64,000 nt of DNA from Methanothermobacter sp. (GTDB lineage: Archaea; Methanobacteriota; Methanobacteria; Methanobacteriales; DSM-23052): assembly GCA_030055615.1 (NCBI GenBank), contig JASFYN010000004.1:1-64000 (forward strand), read 5' to 3'. The position numbers and the translations under genes were made by a program. The notes beneath the pieces were generated by a model, which saw only the letters and a list, made by a program, of their open reading frames with translations, made no database searches and was not told the DNA's origin. Positions 19,505 to 29,334 of this stretch are shown here, one piece after another (the first letter of the stretch is position 1; each line of letters begins with the position of its first letter).

Positions 19505-20428
19505 TTATGAGAATTTTTTGAATGAAGAAGGATTGAAACCGAATTTTATCAGTGTCTGTTTGTCTTCTTCTGTGAATTTACTTTCTGAGGTTGGTGGTAC
19601 TGGTTTTCCACTTTTTGCTAATATGATCCCTCCTTTTTTTTGAGCTCCCATAAATTTGCCAGCGTCACCATTTATTATGATGGTGCCTGATCTCATGTCA
19701 ATAGCTGTGAAATCATCAGCATCCCCATCTACTATCACGGTACCCCCACTTAGTAAAGCTCCAGTGTTCCTACCGACATTTCCATTGACTCTTACAACAC
19801 CTTTTTTCATTAGTATGCCAGTGGAAAGATCCGCCTCGCCTTCATGTATTATATGGGCTTCCACGTCCAAACGCGCACCTATAGTGTCCCTTACACGTCC
19901 ATCATTTATCGTGAGCCTATTACCAGTCAATGTTGCCCCTATAAGCTTTTCTCCTTGGAGGCCGTTTGTGACTATGTCTGTTATTGACTTGAATTTCTTA
20001 TAGCCTTTTATGTCAGATTCTACCTCGACTAGGTTGCCAATTGGCTCTTTTATCTTGCCTTTAACATATATGCTTCCTCTTAGCATGCTTATACCCATTC
20101 GGGTGTCAACGTCACCATCTACGATAACATTGCCTACGTCTATTGCTTTTCCTGTTCCTCCGAAGAACTTTAGGTCGACTCCCATGCTTGAGCATAGTCT
20201 GTGGCCTGCGTCCCCTATTATTTTTAGCGTGCCTTTATTTTTCAAGTGTTCTACAATGTCTTTGTATGTGTGATCTGTTCCTGGTATTTGGTCCTCTGGT
20301 TCGAGTTCTTCGCCTTTTTGTTGCCAATAGAAATTGTAGGTGAAATCTGCTATACAATCTACGGGGCCTTCTGGTTCTATTTCGAGGATATTTTCCTTGT
20401 CACTTTTCCTTTTTAGGAGGTTGAACAA
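19505..20428 (-). CDS. GXGXG beta-helix protein of the FwdC/GltB-alpha family, free-standing
   Basis: 307 residues. From about residue 70 the protein is a run of parallel beta-helix repeats with the pattern G-(x)-I-x-V-x-G-(x)-A/V-G/D: IIGDAGHRLC, IVDGDVDTRMGISM, GSIYVKGKI, TINDGRVRDTIGA, VRVNGNVGRNTGALLSGGTVIVDGD, GTIIINGDAGKFMGAQKKGG. This fold is shared by formylmethanofuran dehydrogenase subunit C and the glutamate synthase C-terminal domain. No other Fwd/Fmd or glutamate synthase gene is near, so partner and role are unknown; the N-terminal 60 residues (EPEGPVDCIADFTYNFYWQ) are unlike FwdC. Single gene, divergent from the next. Confidence 0.75.
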   Translation of the reverse strand: MFNLLKRKSDKENILEIEPEGPVDCIADFTYNFYWQQKGEELEPEDQIPGTDHTYKDIVEHLKNKGTLKIIGDAGHRLCSSMGVDLKFFGGTGKAIDVGNVIVDGDVDTRMGISMLRGSIYVKGKIKEPIGNLVEVESDIKGYKKFKSITDIVTNGLQGEKLIGATLTGNRLTINDGRVRDTIGARLDVEAHIIHEGEADLSTGILMKKGVVRVNGNVGRNTGALLSGGTVIVDGDADDFTAIDMRSGTIIINGDAGKFMGAQKKGGIILAKSGKPVPPTSESKFTEEDKQTLIKFGFNPSSFKKFS

Positions 20429-20509
20429 CTTGCCCCACCTTTTATCTTTTATTATATTCTATATAGGTATGATGATAATTAAATTTTAGAGTATTAAATG
20501 GAGATCAAG

Positions 20510-21151
20510 ATGGGAAAGGGTGAGGTTATCAGGTTCTTGTCTAGGATTGGTGTTGACACGAGATTTGTGAGTGTCATGGAAGATTCTATCATTATAAATA
20601 ATCTTAGGTTTTCAAGGTTTTCCAGGAAACGAGAGGAACTTTTTAAAAAACATTATCCTAGTATGAAGGTTGTGAGGTCTAAGATCTTCCAGATGATCTG
20701 TTCAAGGGTTTCGCGCGTACTTTCAAGTGAATTGAAGCCCCATCAGAGGATACTCATCAAGGAGGGTGATGATCCTCTTTCATACACTTTATATGCTGTA
20801 TTGGAGCCCTACACTAGGAAATATGGAGTCAAATTGGTGAGTAGAGGAGGGTTTGATGTTATCGCATGCCCATTAACACTTGATCATATAATCGCTGATG
20901 CGATAGAGAAAATGATAAATGGTAAGTTGATCGCTGGTCCCCCATGGGAGGATGGTAGGGGTAGGTTATTGTATCCTTTGTCTAAGGTGCCTGTAGCTTG
21001 GATTGAAAGATGGTTGGGGGTCGGGCCGATAAAAGTGACAAGGGATGCTGTTGTCCGAGAGTTTATTGGATTCTTTGAGGAGGTTTTTCCACAGTTTAGG
21101 GAGAATATGTTGAAATCTTTAAATTATATTAGGGATAGGGGGTTTATTTGA
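20510..21151 (+). CDS. Uncharacterised protein, possibly a degenerate PP-loop ATPase relative
   Basis: 213 residues from the ATG at 20510 behind GGAG; an ATG 12 bases upstream lacks a site. I do not recognise a named family. The part [20 protein letters not shown] resembles in layout the LDDEAQSxLMNLLxG segment of tRNA-thiolating PP-loop enzymes, and [19 protein letters not shown] the following P-x-x-x-VP stretch, but the SGGxDS loop and the CxxC motifs are missing, so this is a weak guess. The end overlaps rfcL by eight bases, tail to tail. Confidence 0.6.
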   Translation: MGKGEVIRFLSRIGVDTRFVSVMEDSIIINNLRFSRFSRKREELFKKHYPSMKVVRSKIFQMICSRVSRVLSSELKPHQRILIKEGDDPLSYTLYAVLEPYTRKYGVKLVSRGGFDVIACPLTLDHIIADAIEKMINGKLIAGPPWEDGRGRLLYPLSKVPVAWIERWLGVGPIKVTRDAVVREFIGFFEEVFPQFRENMLKSLNYIRDRGFI

Positions 21152-22439
21152 ATTGTAGGAGTGTTGTCTGTTTTTCCCGGCGTGGAGGATCCCCTTTTTC
21201 TATCTTCTTGGGTTTTGTTTTTCTGCTTTTGCGCTGTTTTCTCTTCCCTTTTAGGATCTTGTATTCTTCATCTGTTAATTCTAAGTACTTTTTAATCTCT
21301 TGGGCGGTTTTTTCATCTTCTAGGATTATCTTGAGGTAGGGGAGTGTTGTGATAGCAACCTTTTTTGATATGTGGAGCTTTCTTGAAATCTTTTCTGCCA
21401 GGTTTTCTATTATTTGGCGTTTGGTTCTTGTCCTTCCGAGAAATCGGAATGATCCGGGGCCTGCATATCTTGTAAATTTTCTATAGGTTTTATCTTTTGA
21501 TAAGGCTACTCCCACTCCTATATGTTCTGATGCGTAGCGCCAGTATATGTAATCTCTTGTCTGTGTTGCTCTTCCGAAGAATATGTCAGCGCGAGATAAG
21601 TGATTATAGGCTTTTTTTATTTCGTGGGGTTTTTCGTATTCTCTTGGGATGTTTTCTGCTGTGAATTCAAGTAATAGTTGGGGGTCTTCGTCGATTTGCA
21701 TGGCCTCTTTTATATGCCTAATGTTTTTACTCTTTAAGATGGCTCTTATGGCATCGAATAGGCCCGGGAAAACATCTTTTTCACCAGCTTCTAGGAGTTC
21801 TGTTCCGATCTTTTTTTCCCCTTTTGCCATGGCTTCTAAGTCGTTTATTGCGGATCTTAGATCCCCATGTGATCTTTTTGCAAGTTCTCTTAGGATTTTA
21901 GGGTCTGCTTCGATGTTCTCTTTTTCGCAGATCCTTTTGAGATATGCTGCTATTGAGTTTGGGTGTGCCTTCCTAATGTTGATGATTTTACAAGCTGGTT
22001 TTATTGTTTGGAGTTTTTTACTGTAGGGATCATTGGCTGTTAAGACGATGGGATGTTTTGATTCTTTTATTATCTTGTTTATTGCACGGACTCCTCCACG
22101 GTCTTCGTTTCCATGGATGCCATCAACTTCATCTAGTATGATGAGTTTAAAGTTATCATTGAATAGTGATTTAGCAGTTGATGCTTCTCCTATAATGTTT
22201 ATTAGGGTATCATAGGATCTTTTGTCACTGGCGTTAAGCTCTAATGTATCTGAGAAGTGGGATCCTATGATGTGGGCTAGTGTTGTCTTCCCTGTCCCTG
22301 GGGGTCCTACTAGTAAGAGTGGAGGTTGCGGTTTGCCATCTTTCCATTCTTTGATCCATTCTTTTATTTCTTCGATGGCTTTTTTGTTTCCAACCATTTC
22401 ATTGAATGTTTTGGGGCGGTATTTTTCAGTCCATGCCAT
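21144..22439 (-). CDS. rfcL: Replication factor C large subunit
   Basis: Large subunit of the archaeal clamp loader that opens PCNA at primer ends. 431 residues: AAA+ core with Walker [16 protein letters not shown] (about 42-56), Walker B ILDEVDGI, sensor 1 VLTANDPY, sensor 2 [12 protein letters not shown], a collar domain, and a lysine-rich tail ending in a PCNA-interacting box QTTLLQF. The start ATG 22439 gives [17 protein letters not shown], the usual RFC beginning. It follows rfcS by 17 bases in the aroE-rfcS-rfcL unit. Confidence 0.96.
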   Translation of the reverse strand: MAWTEKYRPKTFNEMVGNKKAIEEIKEWIKEWKDGKPQPPLLLVGPPGTGKTTLAHIIGSHFSDTLELNASDKRSYDTLINIIGEASTAKSLFNDNFKLIILDEVDGIHGNEDRGGVRAINKIIKESKHPIVLTANDPYSKKLQTIKPACKIINIRKAHPNSIAAYLKRICEKENIEADPKILRELAKRSHGDLRSAINDLEAMAKGEKKIGTELLEAGEKDVFPGLFDAIRAILKSKNIRHIKEAMQIDEDPQLLLEFTAENIPREYEKPHEIKKAYNHLSRADIFFGRATQTRDYIYWRYASEHIGVGVALSKDKTYRKFTRYAGPGSFRFLGRTRTKRQIIENLAEKISRKLHISKKVAITTLPYLKIILEDEKTAQEIKKYLELTDEEYKILKGKRKQRKSRKTKPKKIEKGDPPRREKQTTLLQFK

Positions 22440-22456
22440 TCCTATTCTTCTCCAGA

Positions 22457-23410
22457 TTATTCTCTTAGGAATGTTGTGAGGAGTGCTTCTAATTGTATTC
22501 TGGGATTTGCACCTTCTCTTATCCTGAAATCGTATTCTCCTATGGAATCGACGAATTTTATGTAGTTTTCGGCTTCTATGGATCCTTCCATGGCTAATCT
22601 TGAAACTTCTTGGTATATTTGGTCTACCATGTCTTCTCCGCTCACACCTTGTAATACCATTATTTCCCTTAGAATTTTTCTGGCGTCCATGAAATCTCCC
22701 TTTAGGGCTGTTTTTATCATTCTACGAACGTCTTTTGGCCTGGCCCTTGAGACGACTTCGTATATTGTGTCTTCGGTTATTTTTTCTTGTAGTGATGCTG
22801 CTGCTTGTAGTATGTTTATGGCTTTTCTAAGGTCGCCTTCTGAGAGGTATGCTATGACGTCGAGGGCTGTTGGTTCGTATTCTAGTTTTTCTTTTTTTGC
22901 AATGTATTCTAGTCTATCTTTTATCTGGTGGCCTTTAAGTGGTAGGAAGCGGAATATGGCGCATCTTGATTGTAGTGGTTCTATTATCCTTGATGAATAA
23001 TTACAGGAGAGTATGAATGCTGCTGTTTTCGTGTACATTTCCATTTCTCTTCTCAGGGCGTGTTGAGCGTCTCTTGTCATGTTATCTACTTCGTCGAGGA
23101 ATATTATCCTGAATGGTGCTCCTATTGGTTTTAGGCGGCAGAAATTTTTAATGTTTGTCCTTACTGTGTCTATTCCTCTTGCATCAGAGGCGTTGAGTTC
23201 TAGGAAATTTTGTCTCCAATTTTTTCCTAGTATTTCCTTGGCGAGTGCTAATGCCGCTGTTGTTTTACCGACTCCTGCAGGTCCTGTGAACATGAGATTG
23301 GGCATGCTCTTCTGTTCAACATAACGTTTAAGCCGTGATATTATGTGTTCTTGTCCCACTATCTCTTCTAGTGTTCTTGGCCTGTATTTTTCAACCCATG
23401 GTCCTTCCAA
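22457..23410 (-). CDS. rfcS: Replication factor C small subunit
   Basis: Small subunit of the clamp loader; four copies join one RfcL. 317 residues with [16 protein letters not shown], Walker [19 protein letters not shown], Walker [12 protein letters not shown], the arginine finger of the SRC motif ([11 protein letters not shown]) and sensor 2 [11 protein letters not shown]. No intein interrupts it, unlike in some archaea. It begins six bases after aroE and is certainly cotranscribed. Confidence 0.97.
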   Translation of the reverse strand: MEGPWVEKYRPRTLEEIVGQEHIISRLKRYVEQKSMPNLMFTGPAGVGKTTAALALAKEILGKNWRQNFLELNASDARGIDTVRTNIKNFCRLKPIGAPFRIIFLDEVDNMTRDAQHALRREMEMYTKTAAFILSCNYSSRIIEPLQSRCAIFRFLPLKGHQIKDRLEYIAKKEKLEYEPTALDVIAYLSEGDLRKAINILQAAASLQEKITEDTIYEVVSRARPKDVRRMIKTALKGDFMDARKILREIMVLQGVSGEDMVDQIYQEVSRLAMEGSIEAENYIKFVDSIGEYDFRIREGANPRIQLEALLTTFLRE

Positions 23411-23416
23411 TTTTGA

Positions 23417-24262
23417 TCACCCTATGGTTTTTAGTATTGCTTTTTCCATTATACTTGTGGGGGCTTCTTTCCCTGTCCATATTTTGAATGATTCTGCCCC
23501 TTGGTATACTAGCATTTTTATTCCTGATATTGTTTTGGCCCCTGCTTTTTCTGCTTCTTTTAATAATCTGGTCTTGGGCGGATTATAGACTAAATCTTTC
23601 ACTATTAGGTTTTTGTGAAGTATGTCCGCGGTTGCGAGGGGCTTTGCATCGATATTAGGGTACATTCCAACTGGTGTGGTGTTGATGAGTATATCGGCGT
23701 CTTTGATTTTCTCTTTTAAGTGTTCTAGGCCGCCGGCGAATATTTTGATTCCTAGCTTTTCTTTCATGTCTTTTGCTATTCTTTTGGCGTTTTCAGGCGT
23801 TCTGTTGAGAATGTGTAGGCTCCCTATGTCGTAGGAGACTAGTTGGAATGCAATGGCCCTTGAGGCGCCACCAGCACCTAATATTATGATATTTTTGTCT
23901 TTGAGATTTGTCACCTCTTGAAGAGCTCTTACACAACCTGTACCATCTGTGTTGAAACCCCATACTTTCCCTTTTTCTAATTTTAGGGTGTTAACTGCCC
24001 CTATAAGTTTTGCTGTTTCATCTATTTTATCAATATATTTTAGTATGTGTACTTTGTGTGGGATTGTAACATTAAGGCCCTTTATGTTAAAGGTTTTCAT
24101 GGCTTCTATCGCTTTTTTTGCCATTCCCTTTTTCACGTGGAAGGCTACATATACATAGTCTAGGTTTAGGTGATTGAATGCAGCGTTATGCATGATGGGT
24201 GATAGGCTGTGTTCTACCGGATCCCCTATCACTCCAATGATCTTGGTTTTTCCTGTTATCAT
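23417..24262 (-). CDS. aroE: Shikimate dehydrogenase
   Basis: NADP-dependent reduction of 3-dehydroshikimate in aromatic amino acid synthesis. 281 residues: substrate domain IGVIGDPVEHSLSPIMHNAAF, NVTIPHK with the catalytic Lys, AVNTL; NADP domain with ILGAGGASRAIAFQL, INTTPVGMYP, LVYNPPKTRLL and GIKMLVYQGAESF. First gene of the operon with the two RFC genes; a promoter should lie in the 105 bases shared with the divergent RNase P gene. Confidence 0.96.
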   Translation of the reverse strand: MITGKTKIIGVIGDPVEHSLSPIMHNAAFNHLNLDYVYVAFHVKKGMAKKAIEAMKTFNIKGLNVTIPHKVHILKYIDKIDETAKLIGAVNTLKLEKGKVWGFNTDGTGCVRALQEVTNLKDKNIIILGAGGASRAIAFQLVSYDIGSLHILNRTPENAKRIAKDMKEKLGIKIFAGGLEHLKEKIKDADILINTTPVGMYPNIDAKPLATADILHKNLIVKDLVYNPPKTRLLKEAEKAGAKTISGIKMLVYQGAESFKIWTGKEAPTSIMEKAILKTIG

Positions 24263-24367
24263 TTCAGGAGCCTCCTCTTTTCTTAATTCCTTTGTGGGTA
24301 GATCCCAAGTATATTTATTTGTTGATGATGATAATATATTCTATCACGATCATTAGAGGGGATAAAT

Positions 24368-25030
24368 GTGCTCGCAAAACAAAGATTTGTACTTGATACA
24401 ACTGCATTTACTGATAATCAGTTGAGGGATATGATGGGCGCTGGGGATCTCCATGAAGCGGTTGATAAGCTCCTTGATCTTATAGCAAGATCTCGTATAA
24501 GATTAAATATAAGCTGTCATATGCCCCCAGTAACTTATAAGGAGTTCACTGATTATATGAATAGGTATGGTTGCCCGGCTGATATACTTGTGAAGGCAGA
24601 AACATGGATAGTGAAGAAGACACCAAACCGTTATGACACTCAGATACCATCTCAGGTGTTCTTTGAGTATGTTAGGGATATAAGGGAGAGGATGAACAAG
24701 GGTATGAGGATTTCAGAGGCTGCCATATGGGAAGCTGCAGTGGAAGCTATGGTGATGGCCTCAAAGGGTGTTAAAAAGAGTAAGATAGAAATGGAAGTGA
24801 TAGGGGGGGCTATAAAAGATTTCAGGAAAAAATATAGGGGCGCCCTCCGTAAGGGGACTCTTGACAGCGCCCCAGATCTTGATGTTTTATTGTTGGCTAA
24901 GGAACTGGGTGCTGGTGTTGTCGCGGCGGATGAGGGTATCCAAGTATGGGCTGAAAGATTAGGTTTAAGATTCCTTGATGCATTATCATTCCCTAAAATG
25001 TTGGAGGAATATCTTAAATATTATGAATAA
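24368..25030 (+). CDS. RNA-free ribonuclease P (HARP; formerly UPF0278 / RNA ligase partner protein)
   Basis: 220-residue protein-only RNase P of the HARP family, a PIN-like metallonuclease that trims tRNA 5' leaders. Seen: VLDTTAFTDNQLR with the first metal Asp at residue 10, the helical insertion (KETWIVKKTPNRYDTQIPSQVFFEYVRDI region), and the acidic C-terminal centre DSAPDLDVLLLAKELGAGVVAADEGIQVWAE. GTG start behind GAGGGG. It sits directly upstream of hisS. Archaea of this order also have the RNA-containing RNase P, so its role in the cell may be redundant. Confidence 0.88.
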   Translation: MLAKQRFVLDTTAFTDNQLRDMMGAGDLHEAVDKLLDLIARSRIRLNISCHMPPVTYKEFTDYMNRYGCPADILVKAETWIVKKTPNRYDTQIPSQVFFEYVRDIRERMNKGMRISEAAIWEAAVEAMVMASKGVKKSKIEMEVIGGAIKDFRKKYRGALRKGTLDSAPDLDVLLLAKELGAGVVAADEGIQVWAERLGLRFLDALSFPKMLEEYLKYYE

Positions 25031-25055
25031 TCCAACTTGATTGGGAGGAAAATAG

Positions 25056-26333
25056 ATGGAGATAACAAGGCCGCGTGGTACAAGAGATTTCCTCTTCGAA
25101 GAGATGAAAATGAGAAAAGAAGTGGAAAGAACCTTGAAACGAGTCTTTGAAACTTATGGTTATCATGAGATAAAAACTCCGATCTTCGAAGATTTGAAAC
25201 TTTTCACTCTAAAATCTGGGGAAGAGATAGTGAAACAGATTTACCATTTCAAGGATAAAGCGAACAGGGATTTGGCTTTGAGGCCAGAGCTCACAGCACC
25301 AGTTGCTAGATTATATTTGAATGAGATGAGAAAACATCCGAAGCCTATAAAAATGTACTATTATGGGAGTTGTTTCAGGTATGAGAGGCCACAGGCTGGT
25401 AGGTTCAGACAATTCTGGCAGTTTGGATGCGAACTTGTGGGTGCGGAATCCCCACAAGGGGAAGCAGAGGTGATAGCATTAGCAGTGCATTGTCTGCGAG
25501 AGCTTGGCCTCAAAGAATACAAGTTACATATAGGACACCTTGGGATACTCAGAGGCATATTAGAAGATGCTGGGATAAAGGGGGAATTGCAGGATAGGAT
25601 AATGGGTCTAATTGATAAAGGGGATGTGCAGGAACTTAAACTTCACCTGGAAAATGTAGAAGCAGATGAAAGCATGAAAAATTTGTTATTATCTATTATA
25701 GGCATGGAAGGTGGCCTAGGATTGCTTGAAAATGTTAAGAAGATGGTTGAAGGTTGTGAACCCGCCCTGGAGTCTATAGATAATCTCAGAGAGCTTATAA
25801 GACTCTTAGATGATTTTAAAGTTGAAGAGTATGTCCTTGATTTGGGGATTGCGAGGGGATTAGACTATTACACTGGCATAGTATTTGAGATTTATGTACC
25901 ATCTTTGGGAGCCCAGAAACAGATTTGTGGAGGAGGCACATATAACCTCATAGAATTGTTCAGTGGTGAAAAAATCCAATCAACAGGATTCGCCTTCGGA
26001 TTTGACAGACTAGTAGCCGCTCTCAAAAAACAAAAAGATGAGCCTTTCCAATTCGCAAAGGTTTTCGTGGCGCCTGTTTCGGATTCAACTCGTCCAACGG
26101 CTTACAGGATAGTCCAGGAGCTCCGAGAGGAGGGCGTGCCTTCAGATGTTGATCTTTCAGGTCGTAAACTGAGGAAAATATTATCATATGCAGATCATCT
26201 CAACGTGGAAAAGGTAATCCTCGTAGGTGAAAGAGACCTCAAAGATGGTAAAGTCACTATAAAAGACATGAAAACAGGCTCCCAAGAGCTTGTAGAAATT
26301 GACAAAATAACAGAATATCTAAAGGAGGAATAA
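25056..26333 (+). CDS. hisS: Histidyl-tRNA synthetase
   Basis: Class II synthetase charging tRNA-His. 425 residues: motif 1 region [12 protein letters not shown] and [10 protein letters not shown], motif 2 [19 protein letters not shown], the histidine-binding signatures [14 protein letters not shown] and GGGTYNLIE, motif 3 [11 protein letters not shown] and a C-terminal anticodon-binding domain starting near VFVAPVSD. It follows the RNase P gene by 25 bases and its stop overlaps the hisI start (ATG/TAA overlap at 26333). Confidence 0.97.
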   Translation: MEITRPRGTRDFLFEEMKMRKEVERTLKRVFETYGYHEIKTPIFEDLKLFTLKSGEEIVKQIYHFKDKANRDLALRPELTAPVARLYLNEMRKHPKPIKMYYYGSCFRYERPQAGRFRQFWQFGCELVGAESPQGEAEVIALAVHCLRELGLKEYKLHIGHLGILRGILEDAGIKGELQDRIMGLIDKGDVQELKLHLENVEADESMKNLLLSIIGMEGGLGLLENVKKMVEGCEPALESIDNLRELIRLLDDFKVEEYVLDLGIARGLDYYTGIVFEIYVPSLGAQKQICGGGTYNLIELFSGEKIQSTGFAFGFDRLVAALKKQKDEPFQFAKVFVAPVSDSTRPTAYRIVQELREEGVPSDVDLSGRKLRKILSYADHLNVEKVILVGERDLKDGKVTIKDMKTGSQELVEIDKITEYLKEE

Positions 26334-26716
26334 TGATTTTAAATTTCAGGCACGAGATAGGCGGAGAGAAGCTTATAATAGCAATAGCACAGGATAAAAA
26401 TACTAAAGAGATCCTAATGGTAGCCTATATGAACAAAGAAGCCTTAGAACGTACGATAGAGACTGGTATGGCCCATTACTGGAGCACTTCAAGAAAAAAA
26501 GTCTGGTTGAAAGGTGAAAGTTCAGGTCACATCCAGAAAGTAAATGAAATACTCGTGGATTGTGACATGGACGCTATAATACTCAAGGTAGAACAAAAGG
26601 GTGGAGCATGCCATACCGGATACTACTCTTGCTTTTATAGGAAGTTAATCCCCCCAGAGAGGCTGGAGAATATAGGCCAGAAGGTTTTCAATCCTGAAGA
26701 AGTCTATAGGGGATGA
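26333..26716 (+). CDS. hisI: Phosphoribosyl-AMP cyclohydrolase
   Basis: Opens the purine ring of phosphoribosyl-AMP in histidine synthesis. 127 residues, single-domain archaeal form. Signatures: [36 protein letters not shown], and the metal-binding [11 protein letters not shown] with [13 protein letters not shown]. It overlaps hisS by one base, pairing a histidine-tRNA enzyme with a histidine-synthesis enzyme; hisD lies elsewhere in the window. Confidence 0.96.
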   Translation: MILNFRHEIGGEKLIIAIAQDKNTKEILMVAYMNKEALERTIETGMAHYWSTSRKKVWLKGESSGHIQKVNEILVDCDMDAIILKVEQKGGACHTGYYSCFYRKLIPPERLENIGQKVFNPEEVYRG

Positions 26717-26722
26717 TATGGT

Positions 26723-28549
26723 ATGAGAATAGTCCCAGATACAAGCGTTATCGTGGATGGTAGAATCACAGACATAGTACAGGAAGAGGAATTCAAGGGG
26801 AGTGAAGTTATAATACCAGAGGCGGTAGTTTCAGAACTAGAATATCAAGCTAACAGGGGGCGCGAAACTGGATTTAACGGTTTGGAAGAGCTTAAAAACT
26901 TGCAAGAGTTGAGTAAGGAGGATATAATCTCCCTGAGTTTCGTTGGTAGAAGACCCACACTAGATGAGATAGCCCTCGCAAAGGGTGGTGAAATAGATGC
27001 CATGATAAGGGGCACAGCCAGGGAACACGATGCCCTACTAGTTACAAGTGACAAGGTACAGGCAGAAGTTGCAAGAGCACAAGGACTAGAAGTAGTATAC
27101 ATACAACCAGAAGTCCTAGAATATGATAAACTCGAAATAAGCAAATACTTCGACAAGGACACAATGTCAGTCCACCTAAAAGAGAACGTTGTCCCCATGG
27201 CAAAAAAGGGAAAACCAGGAAAAATAAAACTTGTCAAGATAGGGTCCAAGCCACTTAAACGTTCAGAAATCAATAGGATGGCCCGTGAAATAGTTGAAAG
27301 GGCTAAAAGCGACTTGAAAAGTTTCATTGAAATAGAAATGGAAGGTGCCACAGTCGTACAATTCCGCGAATATAGGATATCTATTGCAAGACCCCCATTT
27401 TCAGAGGCCATGGAGATAACAGCTGTAAGACCAGTTGCAAAGGTTTCACTGGAAGATTATAGCTTATCGGATGAACTAATGGAACGTCTAAGGGACACAG
27501 CTAAGGGTATAATAATCGCCGGGGCCCCAGGCGCTGGTAAAAGCACGTTTGCCCAGGCGGTGGCCGAATTTTTCAGCAAGGAGTTGAATGCCATAGTCAA
27601 GACTATGGAATCCCCAAGGGATTTACAGGTAGGGGATGAGATAACACAATATGCTCCAATAGAAAGGGATATGCAAAAGACTGCTGACATACTACTTCTT
27701 GTAAGACCAGATTACACAATATATGACGAGCTACGGAAAACAAGGGACTTTAGGATATTTGCTGATATGCGCCTTGCAGGTGTGGGCATGGTTGGAGTGG
27801 TCCATGCCACAAGGCCCATAGACGCCATTCAGAGGATAATAGGACGAGTAGAACTTGGAATGATACCATCAATAGTAGATACAACCATATTCATCGAAGA
27901 TGGGAAGATAAAAGCAGTTTATGACATTTCGTTGACGGTTAAAGTGCCAACTGGGATGGTGGAAGCGGACCTTGCAAGGCCGGTTATAGAAATCAGAGAT
28001 TTTGAAACAGGAGATTTAGTATATGAGATTTATACTTATGGTGAACAGACCATAGTAATGGAAGTTTCTAGTGTAGCTGGAAGGAAAACTCCAGCTCAGT
28101 TAATAGTTGAGAGAGAAATTGAAAAGGAGTTCAGCAAACGGTTACCCCCTGGTAAATTCAAGGTCGAACTCGAATCTGATGAGAGGGCAAAGGTATGGGT
28201 TGAGGAAAAATATATACCCCAGATCATAGGCAAGAAGGGTAAAACCATCGAAGAGATCGAAAATAGTATAGGAATAGGCATTAACATAGAACCTCTCAAA
28301 AAGGTAGAGGAAAAGGGTTTGATAAAAGTTCCAGTGGACATATCCGGGAATTATGTGGTACTAGAATTTGGTAAAGATTCTATAGGAGTATCCTATGATA
28401 TACTACTAGATGAAGAATATTTGTTCACAGCTACTGTAGGTAAAAAAGGCACTATAAGGATAAAAAAGGATATTGAATTGGCAGAGATGATATTAGAGGC
28501 TGTTAAAAAGGGTGTGCCAATAAAAGCCCGGGTAAGATCGGAAACATAA
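26723..28549 (+). CDS. PIN-domain / PilT-type ATPase / KH-domain protein
   Basis: 608 residues in three parts: an N-terminal PIN nuclease domain (VPDTSVIVDGRITD, acidic residues through about 135), a VirB11/PilT-like secretion ATPase domain with Walker A IIAGAPGAGKSTFAQ near residue 264 and the HATRP box, and a C-terminal KH domain (YIPQIIGKKGKTIEEIENSI, near 493). This architecture is conserved in euryarchaea; an RNA-related function is likely from PIN plus KH, but the substrate is unknown. Six bases after hisI. Confidence 0.92.
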   Translation: MRIVPDTSVIVDGRITDIVQEEEFKGSEVIIPEAVVSELEYQANRGRETGFNGLEELKNLQELSKEDIISLSFVGRRPTLDEIALAKGGEIDAMIRGTAREHDALLVTSDKVQAEVARAQGLEVVYIQPEVLEYDKLEISKYFDKDTMSVHLKENVVPMAKKGKPGKIKLVKIGSKPLKRSEINRMAREIVERAKSDLKSFIEIEMEGATVVQFREYRISIARPPFSEAMEITAVRPVAKVSLEDYSLSDELMERLRDTAKGIIIAGAPGAGKSTFAQAVAEFFSKELNAIVKTMESPRDLQVGDEITQYAPIERDMQKTADILLLVRPDYTIYDELRKTRDFRIFADMRLAGVGMVGVVHATRPIDAIQRIIGRVELGMIPSIVDTTIFIEDGKIKAVYDISLTVKVPTGMVEADLARPVIEIRDFETGDLVYEIYTYGEQTIVMEVSSVAGRKTPAQLIVEREIEKEFSKRLPPGKFKVELESDERAKVWVEEKYIPQIIGKKGKTIEEIENSIGIGINIEPLKKVEEKGLIKVPVDISGNYVVLEFGKDSIGVSYDILLDEEYLFTATVGKKGTIRIKKDIELAEMILEAVKKGVPIKARVRSET

Positions 28550-28566
28550 TATTGGAGGGTCTATTT

Positions 28567-29313
28567 TTGGATTTTGGAATTTCAACATTGGCTTTACATC
28601 CAGCACCACCTGATGTCACTTTAGAATACATAGAAGGACTCGGGATCAACTATTGTGAGATAATCAATGAATACCCACTAGATAGGATAGAGGAGGATTT
28701 AACAGGCTCATACTCCCTCCAATATATAGTACATGCTCCAATTTCCGATGTTAACATAGCCTCCCCCAACAATAGGATAAGAAGATCATCAATAATGGAG
28801 ATAAAATCTTCACTGGATTTGGCAGCGCGCCTAGACTCGGATAAGCTAATATTACACCCGGGTAGTGTACCATTCCTTGCAAGAGTATACAAAGACAGAA
28901 TATTAGAATATAATCTTGGATCCCTCAAAGAACTTAAAGAGTATGCTGATGATCTAGGCGTGACACTCTGCCTCGAAAACATGCCAAAAATGGAAAAATA
29001 CCTTTACAGTAACTTAAAGGAACTACAAAGAATAGTAGAGGAACTTGGAATCATGGCCACTTTCGATATCGGCCACGCCCACACCATGGGTTACACAACC
29101 ACAGACATTAAGATGGAACTAATAGGCCATGTACACCTTTCAGATAACAATGGCCTAGAAGATTCACATAACGCCCTCGGAACAGGGAGCATAAATTTTC
29201 CTAAAGTATTCGAGAACCTTAAAGGATATGATGGTATCTTAACAATTGAAGTGAAGAGTAAAGAGGAGTTAATTGAAAGTTTAACTTTCCTTGAAAAATT
29301 AAACCTACTCTAA
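28567..29313 (+). CDS. TIM-barrel protein of the AP endonuclease 2 / sugar isomerase superfamily
   Basis: 248 residues from the TTG at 28567, seven bases after GGAGGG; the earlier TTG at 28552 is inside the ribosome binding site. Xylose-isomerase-like barrel: GISTLALHPAP start, YIVHAPIS, SDKLILHPGSVPF, GVTLCLENMPKM, ATFDIGHAHTMG and GHVHLSDNNG, DGILTIEVKS, giving the His/Glu/Asp metal set of endonuclease IV and sugar isomerases. Whether the substrate is DNA or a sugar phosphate cannot be told. In line with the preceding PIN/ATPase gene. Confidence 0.8.
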   Translation: MDFGISTLALHPAPPDVTLEYIEGLGINYCEIINEYPLDRIEEDLTGSYSLQYIVHAPISDVNIASPNNRIRRSSIMEIKSSLDLAARLDSDKLILHPGSVPFLARVYKDRILEYNLGSLKELKEYADDLGVTLCLENMPKMEKYLYSNLKELQRIVEELGIMATFDIGHAHTMGYTTTDIKMELIGHVHLSDNNGLEDSHNALGTGSINFPKVFENLKGYDGILTIEVKSKEELIESLTFLEKLNLL

Positions 29314-29334
29314 GAGGGGATAAGGTGATGTCTA

